Source: Streptococcus suis (GTDB taxonomy: Bacteria; Bacillota; Bacilli; Lactobacillales; Streptococcaceae). Taken from it: a stretch of 64,000 bases of DNA. Below are positions 59,282 to 64,000 of this stretch, piece after piece; within the stretch, counting starts at the first letter, position 1; the number at the start of each line of letters is the position of its first letter. The notes below the pieces were generated by a model. The model saw only the letters and a list, made by a program, of their open reading frames with translations. It ran no database searches and was not told the origin of the DNA. Where the stretch lies: assembly GCA_029593505.1 (NCBI GenBank), contig JAKTNI010000002.1, positions 186,001 through 250,000 of the forward strand. The letters run 5' to 3'. The translations under genes and the position numbers were made by a program.

Positions 59282-59298
59282 AATACTAAGAGGTTTTT
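59271..59298 (+). terminator. Terminator after metF
   Basis: AAACCTCTTA/TAAGAGGTTT with a 6-nt loop and TTTTT; the stem includes the metF stop codon. Confidence 0.9.
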
Positions 59299-59379
59299 AA
59301 AATAAAAATAAACACTCTTTCTTTGAGTTGACTTCCAAGAAAAGATAAACAACTTTCTAATGATTTTCTCAAAAAAGAG

Positions 59380-59402
59380 AAAAAGCCTGTAAAAACAGGC
59401 TA
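59380..59402 (-). terminator. Terminator after rpsO
   Basis: AGCCTG/CAGGCT with TTTTTC on the minus strand. Confidence 0.85.
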
Positions 59403-59448
59403 TAAGATATAAGTCTAATCCACTTCCAAGTGGGATAGATAGTATAAA

Positions 59449-59718
59449 TTAACGACGTAGTCCTAATGAATGAATTAACTCACGGTAACGGTTTACATCT
59501 GTACGGCGTAGGTAAGCCAATAAATTACGACGACGACCAATTTTTTTCATCAAACCACGATATGTTGCGTGATCTTTTTTGTGTTGTTTAATGTGATCGT
59601 TCAAATGGTTGATTTCCCAAGTAAGCACTGCTACTTGCACTTCAACTGAACCAGTATCACCTTCATGACGAGCATATTGCGCCATAATTTCATTTTTTTT
59701 CTCTTTTGAGATTGCCAT
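59449..59718 (-). CDS. rpsO: 30S ribosomal protein S15
   Basis: 89 residues, standard S15 ([46 protein letters not shown]). It binds the central domain of 16S rRNA early in 30S assembly. A transcribed leader of about 90 nt precedes it and may act in S15 autoregulation. Confidence 0.98.
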   Translation of the reverse strand: MAISKEKKNEIMAQYARHEGDTGSVEVQVAVLTWEINHLNDHIKQHKKDHATYRGLMKKIGRRRNLLAYLRRTDVNRYRELIHSLGLRR

Positions 59719-59730
59719 GTGTATTCTCCT

Positions 59731-59811
59731 TTATTCTTGAGCCTAATCCGAGTGACAGGTTGGCGACCTATAACCAAGAAAAAGCTAAATGTGTCCAATT
59801 GGACCTTATAT
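59731..59811 (-). ncRNA. Probable S15-responsive rpsO leader
   Basis: The transcript includes GGTTATAGGTCGCCAACCTGTC, with GGTTATAGGT/GCCAACCTGTC-type complementarity, and ends near the AAAGGAG site. Firmicute rpsO leaders fold to mimic the S15 site of 16S rRNA. The assignment is by position and partial structure only. Confidence 0.5.
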
Positions 59812-59840
59812 ATTCTATCAATTAATCGATCATCTGTCAA
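59812..59840 (-). promoter_or_regulatory. rpsO promoter
   Basis: TTGACA (59840-59835), 17-nt spacer, TAGAAT (59817-59812) on the minus strand. Confidence 0.85.
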
Positions 59841-59867
59841 CTAATAATAGGGGTGCAAAAGACAATC

Positions 59868-61148
59868 TTATTCAGTTACCTTAGTGTTCTTGGGCAAAAT
59901 CATATTTAAAATAATACCTACAATTGCTGAAAGAGCAGTACCCGAAAGTGTAACTGCACCAATATTCAAGACAGCACCACCTAGACCCAATACCAGCATA
60001 GAACTTGCAATAATCAAGTTCCGAACTTGACCAAAATCCACACGACTTTCAATCAATACTTTAAGACCATTTGAAGCAATAACACCATAAAGTAAAATAG
60101 ACATGCCACCTAAAACCGCACTTGGAATCGTTGAAATCAAAGCGGTAAACTTACCGAGGAAAGAAAACGCAATAGCAATGAGCGCTGCATTACGAATGAC
60201 AGATACCGATGCAATACGTGTCATACCAATAACACCTGTATTTTCACCATAGGTCGTATTAGCTGGTCCACCAATAAAAGCTGAGACAGCTGTTGCCACA
60301 CCATCACCAATCAACGTACGATTAAGACCCGGATTTTTCAAAAATGGACGTCCACATATTTGACTAAGAACAGTATGATCTCCAATATGTTCAGCAACTG
60401 TTACGACAGCAATCGGCAAAATTGCAAGCATCTCTGGACCAAAATAGAGATTATACTGTTTAAACATACCTGTTTTAAAAGGAAGATAAAATCCTGGCAA
60501 TTCAAACCATGCCGCTTCCATAACTGGAGTAAAATCTACTAACCCAAGAGTTAAAGCGACTAAATATCCACCAATAATCGCAATTAAGAATGGAACAATC
60601 TTAATAAAACCTTTTCCTTTGGTATTGACGAAAGCGGCAATCAAGAACGTAATGATAGCGGTGACAACATTTCTCCAATCCCCATCTGCAACGAATCCTG
60701 CTGATGTAACAGCTGCATTAGCAAGTCCTAGACCAATCACAATAATCATCGGACCAATAACAATTGGAGGCAAAAGAGTATCAATCCACTTGGTTCCAAT
60801 CATTCTGACAAGAGCCGCAATCAATACATAAATCAAACCAACAAAGAGAATACCTGTCTGTGCAGCAGAAACATCTCCTCCCATTTCCTTAATCGCTAGA
60901 GCCATCGCAGAAATATATGCAAAAGAAGAGCCAAGATAGACAGGCACTTTAAATTGAGTAGCTACTTGATAAATCAAAGTACCAACACCAGATGCAAAAA
61001 GAGCAACTGACACCGGCATCCCCAAAATTAACGGTACCAAAATAGTGGCCCCAAACATAGCAAATACATGTTGAAAACTCAGCATTAACCCTTGAATAGG
61101 ATCTGGTTTTTCATGGATATCAAACAAAAGATTAGCTTTTGTATTCAT
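59868..61148 (-). CDS. Uracil permease (PyrP/UraA type)
   Basis: Start set at the second of two ATGs (61148), 5 nt after GGGG. About 426 residues, NCS2 family, with about 14 membrane segments. The NCS2 motifs are AVVTVAEHIGDH and GGPANTTYGENTGVIGMT. The PyrR binding element and attenuator upstream support uracil as the substrate. Imports uracil with protons. Confidence 0.9.
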   Translation of the reverse strand: MNTKANLLFDIHEKPDPIQGLMLSFQHVFAMFGATILVPLILGMPVSVALFASGVGTLIYQVATQFKVPVYLGSSFAYISAMALAIKEMGGDVSAAQTGILFVGLIYVLIAALVRMIGTKWIDTLLPPIVIGPMIIVIGLGLANAAVTSAGFVADGDWRNVVTAIITFLIAAFVNTKGKGFIKIVPFLIAIIGGYLVALTLGLVDFTPVMEAAWFELPGFYLPFKTGMFKQYNLYFGPEMLAILPIAVVTVAEHIGDHTVLSQICGRPFLKNPGLNRTLIGDGVATAVSAFIGGPANTTYGENTGVIGMTRIASVSVIRNAALIAIAFSFLGKFTALISTIPSAVLGGMSILLYGVIASNGLKVLIESRVDFGQVRNLIIASSMLVLGLGGAVLNIGAVTLSGTALSAIVGIILNMILPKNTKVTE

Positions 61149-61170
61149 CATTTCCCCACTCTGGGTACAC

Positions 61171-61209
61171 AAAAAGACCCAGACTTTCTATTTCTATAGT
61201 CATAGGCCT
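61171..61209 (-). terminator. PyrR attenuator terminator
   Basis: AGGCCTA-GACT pairs with AGTC-TGGGTCT (one bulge, G-U pairs), followed by TTTTTG on the minus strand, just before the permease start. Confidence 0.85.
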
Positions 61210-61224
61210 TCATTTTTCCTGTTG

Positions 61225-61250
61225 TCTTTCTCACCTCACGGGATGAGTTT
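61225..61250 (-). promoter_or_regulatory. PyrR-binding RNA element
   Basis: AAACTCATCCCGTGAGG and GTGAGAAAGAC on the minus strand match the PyrR-binding loop (consensus around CCCGUGAGG). With UMP bound, PyrR stabilises this hairpin and allows the terminator to form, lowering uracil permease expression. Confidence 0.85.
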
Positions 61251-61269
61251 AAAAACCTACGCTTTTGGT

Positions 61270-61298
61270 ATTGTAGCACAACACTGACTATTTGGCAA
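61270..61298 (-). promoter_or_regulatory. Promoter of the uracil permease
   Basis: TTGCCA (61298-61293), 17-nt spacer, TACAAT (61275-61270) on the minus strand. Confidence 0.8.
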
Positions 61299-61967
61299 GA
61301 ATTTTTATATAAAAGTATGTGTCTAGATTTGGGGAGAAACTGAATACTCCTTATACCTGGGAAAACGAGCTGACTTTACAACAAGACAAAATCTCACCAA
61401 TTATTTTAAAATGAGTGGTATTAGGATAGATAATCTCGTGCCTATTTTCCTAGACATATCATATTGAATATGAGTAAATTTTTCAAAGTCAATCTATACC
61501 AAGAAATGAGCGAAGTCTATATCGTTCATTCATCTACACTGAGCATTTCTTGTAATAACACCATATCCCTATACATAGTTCTATTTTTCTTTGCTGTTTC
61601 AAATAAATATTTGGAATGATTAAACAGTGACTCGTTTCTACCATACTGCTGAAATGTGCTTAACTAAGTTAAAAAAACAATTTAAGAGAAGTATAGCATA
61701 TATTTTTTAAATCTAACCTGAATAGATAATTTGCTATTCTTTCTCTACCCTCTCCTGCAATAAGTCATTTTTCCTAAAATAAATAGAACTATTTACTCAA
61801 TCACCTCTACCCTTTTCTAGTTACTTTTTCATTTAAATTTAATGAGAGATATTCTCATCTTATTTCTGTACACTCTTTAAAAAGGTTCTCTCAATCTATC
61901 TAGTCCTACCACAAAGAATCTCTTATCAAATTGTACCATTCTGTTACATTAAAATGTTAAAATCAAT
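61299..61967. other. Gene-poor stretch of about 670 bp
   Basis: AT-rich, with no open frame having a ribosome site on either strand; a 49-codon plus-strand frame at 61470 has none. It may be residue of a decayed gene, but no family remnant could be read. Confidence 0.5.
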
Positions 61968-61998
61968 TAAAAAACCTAGAATATAGAATACTCTAGGT
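61968..61998 (-). terminator. Terminator downstream of hchA
   Basis: ACCTAGA/TCTAGGT with an 11-nt loop, then TTTTTTAATT on the minus strand, about 115 nt after the hchA stop. Confidence 0.75.
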
Positions 61999-62111
61999 AA
62001 CTTATTTTTTATACAAATCAACGTTAAAATTTTTCTAGCAAACATGTTAAAATCAGTATACTATTCAGTATCTTGATTTTATTCGTAGTACTAATTGATT
62101 TCAAAAATATT

Positions 62112-62975
62112 TTAACGATAAACCATAGATAATAACTCATCAGCAGCTAGAATTCCCAAAGCATTTGCTGCCAACGGACTATCCCCAGTCAGTACATTAC
62201 GATCCTTATGCACCTGACCGGTGATTCCTTCATTGACAACCGTAACTCCATTTTGTTGCAATGTTTCTTGTAAACGCCATTTCAATAATCCAGGCATGTA
62301 GCCAATCTCTTGATTGGCTCCTTCATCTAAGCTATCTGGAAAAACAGTCATCTCATAGCCAGCAAAAAGAAAGTCTCCATCATTTAAAGTAGCTGCTAAT
62401 AGGGCTGCTGGTCCATGACAAAGAGTCACAATTTTTTTATTGTTATTCATAGCCCAGTTGAGAAGTTCTTTCACATCATGACTTTCAGGAAGATTAATCA
62501 AAGCACCATGCCCACCTGGAAAAAATACTGCTACATATGGTGAAGTAGGTCCAACTACTTGTGGTAAAATATCAACTAATTTTAATGGATTTTCTAATTT
62601 TGGTAAGTATTCTTGATAGAAACTCATTACAGCCTCATCTTCTTCAGGCATTGCCCACATTTCTAATTTAACAGAATTTCCTGAAAGGGTAGCAATATCA
62701 ATATCAAATCCAGCCGCAGCCATATGCATCATTGGAAGAAAAGTTTCAACGGGATGGTTTCCTGTGGAAAAGAACTTACCATTTTGCATTTGAATATAAC
62801 GTTCATCTGAACCAACCATAAGAACTTTTTTATCTCTACCTGTGTAAGCTTGTTCAAATTTGTAGCCATCAAACGTAGTGACTGGACTAGTGTATAAACT
62901 TAGTGAATAATCTGATGGAAAGTATGCATTATGTTCTGCACGATCACGTACGGGATTTTTACTTAATTCTGTCAT
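62112..62975 (-). CDS. hchA: Glyoxalase III / Hsp31-type protein deglycase
   Basis: 287 residues, DJ-1/PfpI superfamily. The nucleophile elbow is [13 protein letters not shown] (Cys near 184), with the Hsp31 pattern [15 protein letters not shown] and the N-terminal [14 protein letters not shown] extension. It converts methylglyoxal to lactate without glutathione and is implicated in reversing early glycation. It is co-transcribed after the MarR regulator. Confidence 0.92.
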   Translation of the reverse strand: MTELSKNPVRDRAEHNAYFPSDYSLSLYTSPVTTFDGYKFEQAYTGRDKKVLMVGSDERYIQMQNGKFFSTGNHPVETFLPMMHMAAAGFDIDIATLSGNSVKLEMWAMPEEDEAVMSFYQEYLPKLENPLKLVDILPQVVGPTSPYVAVFFPGGHGALINLPESHDVKELLNWAMNNNKKIVTLCHGPAALLAATLNDGDFLFAGYEMTVFPDSLDEGANQEIGYMPGLLKWRLQETLQQNGVTVVNEGITGQVHKDRNVLTGDSPLAANALGILAADELLSMVYR

Positions 62976-62994
62976 TATATTTTCTCCATTTTTT

Positions 62995-63384
62995 CTAATT
63001 GTTTTTGAATGCCTCTAATGTTGTTTTGTATTTTTCTAAAATGGGAGCTATGGTGGCTAAACCCTCAGTAAGTCTTTCTTTACCTAAATTAGTCAATTTA
63101 ATTTCTACTATTCGTTTATCATCAACACAAATATGACGTTCAATAACACCACAATTTTTTTCAAAACGCACTAGCATACGCGAAGTTGCACTAACACTAA
63201 GATCAATTTTCTCACTAATTTCACTAATTTGAAGTTTTTGACCCTGACTTTCATTTAAAAAATATAAGGTTTGAAGCTCATTAGATGTAATAGGATGAGA
63301 TAATTTACTTAAAGTTCTCTCTATATCTTGACGTAACTTTTGCTCTAAGCGTCTTAAGGCTAACCAATTCTCCATATTTCCCAT
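62995..63384 (-). CDS. MarR-family transcriptional regulator
   Basis: 129 residues with a winged helix ([24 protein letters not shown], about 53-76). Two Cys (78 and 86) lie in the wing, where oxidation or alkylation often acts in redox-sensing MarR proteins. The ATG follows AGGAGAACATAC. It precedes hchA and is likely autoregulated by the sites in its long upstream region. Confidence 0.88.
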   Translation of the reverse strand: MGNMENWLALRRLEQKLRQDIERTLSKLSHPITSNELQTLYFLNESQGQKLQISEISEKIDLSVSATSRMLVRFEKNCGVIERHICVDDKRIVEIKLTNLGKERLTEGLATIAPILEKYKTTLEAFKNN

Positions 63385-63397
63385 GTATGTTCTCCTA

Positions 63398-63438
63398 ATA
63401 ATAATCTTTTATAATCGCATTTCTACTATGATTATTAT
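63398..63438. promoter_or_regulatory. Inverted repeat in the marR leader
   Basis: ATAATAATC (63398-63406) and GATTATTAT (63430-63438), perfect 9-bp arms 23 bp apart, just upstream of the marR start. Confidence 0.4.
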
Positions 63439-63512
63439 ACACTAAAAATTAAAAATTCTAACTCCTTCCTGAATATACTATATCATTAGCTACGTAAAAA
63501 ATGATTGGTTGT

Positions 63513-63553
63513 TATCAAGATATATTAGTTGCACAAACAAATATATCTTGATA
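63513..63553. promoter_or_regulatory. Palindrome downstream of the marR -10, candidate operator
   Basis: TATCAAGATATAT (63513-63525) and ATATATCTTGATA (63541-63553), perfect 13-bp arms. The central loop contains TTGTTTGTGCAAC on the minus strand, matching the site at 63590. Confidence 0.6.
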
Positions 63554-63556
63554 GTA

Positions 63557-63585
63557 AGTATAAGATAACAATAAGTAATTGTCAA
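63557..63585 (-). promoter_or_regulatory. marR-hchA promoter
   Basis: TTGACA (63585-63580), 17-nt spacer, TATACT (63562-63557) on the minus strand, flanked by two similar palindromic sites. Confidence 0.85.
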
Positions 63586-63589
63586 TTTA

Positions 63590-63607
63590 TTTGCTTGCGC
63601 AAACAAA
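63590..63607. promoter_or_regulatory. Palindrome upstream of the marR -35, candidate operator
   Basis: TTTGTTTGCGCAAGCAAA on the minus strand, a near-perfect dyad centred on TTGCGCAA, immediately upstream of the -35. Confidence 0.6.
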
Positions 63608-63933
63608 GTATTTCGTTATAGTCTAATTCCGCTTATCATCATAAACTCAACTGAAACTTTAGCTAGTTCAACACTATACCAATATTTCATATGTGTACCC
63701 ATCACCACTAATTAGTTACCAAAATCCCAGATACTTACTTATTTCATTCATTACAGAAAGAATGTCAAAAATATTTTTGTAGTTAGTTTCGATGCTACCT
63801 ATTGTTACAATAGTCATTTTATTGAGCATAATATATTATTATTCAATAAAAAAATATCGTTTTTCGTTGTTTTTTTATTGATATTCGATAATTTTTGTGC
63901 TAATATATTAAAAAATAAATTAGGAGACTATAT
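63608..63933. other. Intergenic stretch upstream of the last gene
   Basis: AT-rich with no gene. It ends with a possible plus-strand promoter (TTGATA-N17-TAATAT, about 63878-63906) and AGGAG before the ATG at 63934. Confidence 0.5.
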
Positions 63934-64000
63934 ATGAAAACAATACATACCACATATGAAGATTGGAGCATTCGTCTAACAAAATATTGCTTGATAATCC
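63934..64000 (+). CDS. Start of an unidentified gene, cut by the window end
   Basis: The ATG at 63934 follows TAGGAGACTATAT; 22 codons are visible (MKTIHTTYEDWSIRLTKYC..). The promoter-like sequence upstream supports a real gene. Too little is present to name it. Confidence 0.7.
   Translation, partial: MKTIHTTYEDWSIRLTKYCLII

Noticed and set aside
61470..61619. 49-codon plus-strand frame in the gene-poor stretch
   Set aside because: No Shine-Dalgarno sequence and no recognisable protein features.

Overview
The window is about 64 kb of low-GC chromosome from a Streptococcus. Streptococcus suis or a close relative fits best. The evidence is the gene order around era-mutM-coaE-pmrA-rpmG-secG-rnr-smpB-tehB and ppc-ftsW, a streptococcal-type PmrA, the NmlR/AdhR-alcohol dehydrogenase pair, and strong GGAG ribosome binding sites. 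The species is inferred from protein resemblance and synteny, not from a marker gene. No phage, complete insertion sequence, CRISPR array or rRNA is visible. There is one tRNA gene (Thr, GGT anticodon).

Layout. 1-10.3 kb (all minus): tehB (cut by the window start), smpB, rnr, secG, rpmG, pmrA, coaE, mutM, a GNAT acetyltransferase broken by a stop codon, era, dgkA, ybeY and nanE. 10.5-14.3 kb (minus): a heterodimeric ABC exporter preceded by a leader peptide and an attenuator-like terminator, then tRNA-Thr. 14.5-17.4 kb (plus): feoA (two domains), feoB and a small Cys-rich Feo protein. 17.4-22.9 kb (minus): ftsX, ftsE, prfB with its programmed frameshift, queG, a VanZ-like protein and two TM2 proteins. 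23-26.3 kb: a small unknown gene that looks frameshifted, then a P-type Ca/Mn ATPase under a yybP-ykoY (Mn) riboswitch. 26.3-32.1 kb: YwiB-like DUF1934 protein, HD phosphohydrolase, HAD phosphatase, tpiA, a membrane protein/Xre pair, and tuf. 32.3-38.8 kb (minus): an ECF sigma/anti-sigma pair, ppc, ftsW, and a DUF4430 lipoprotein with an ECF-transporter S component. 39-44.5 kb (plus): GH25 lysozyme, TPP riboswitch, thiT, DUF368 (PopT-type) protein, YbaK-type deacylase, histidine phosphatase, lysS. 44.6-47.8 kb (minus): a MacAB-type ABC system. 47.9-54.4 kb: gor, a frameshifted cyclase-family gene, bioY, a YdbC/PC4 protein, two U32 proteins and small unknowns. 54.5-59.3 kb: alcohol dehydrogenase with its MerR regulator, metE and metF. 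59.4-64 kb: rpsO, uracil permease with PyrR attenuator, a 0.7-kb gene-poor stretch, hchA with a MarR regulator, and the start of an unknown plus-strand gene.

Most of the window is core housekeeping: translation quality control (smpB, rnr, prfB, ybeY, era), division (ftsEX, ftsW), cofactor and nucleobase uptake (thiT, bioY, uracil permease, ECF S component), methionine synthesis, and metal handling (feo, Mn/Ca ATPase). The notable content is regulatory. It includes several cis-acting RNA controls (leader peptide/terminator, Mn riboswitch, TPP riboswitch, PyrR attenuator, probable S15 leader, RF2 frameshift). It also includes three recognisable regulator-operator promoters (ECF-type, MerR-type with 19-bp spacer, MarR with paired palindromes). 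Two genes are clearly broken and one more is suspected.
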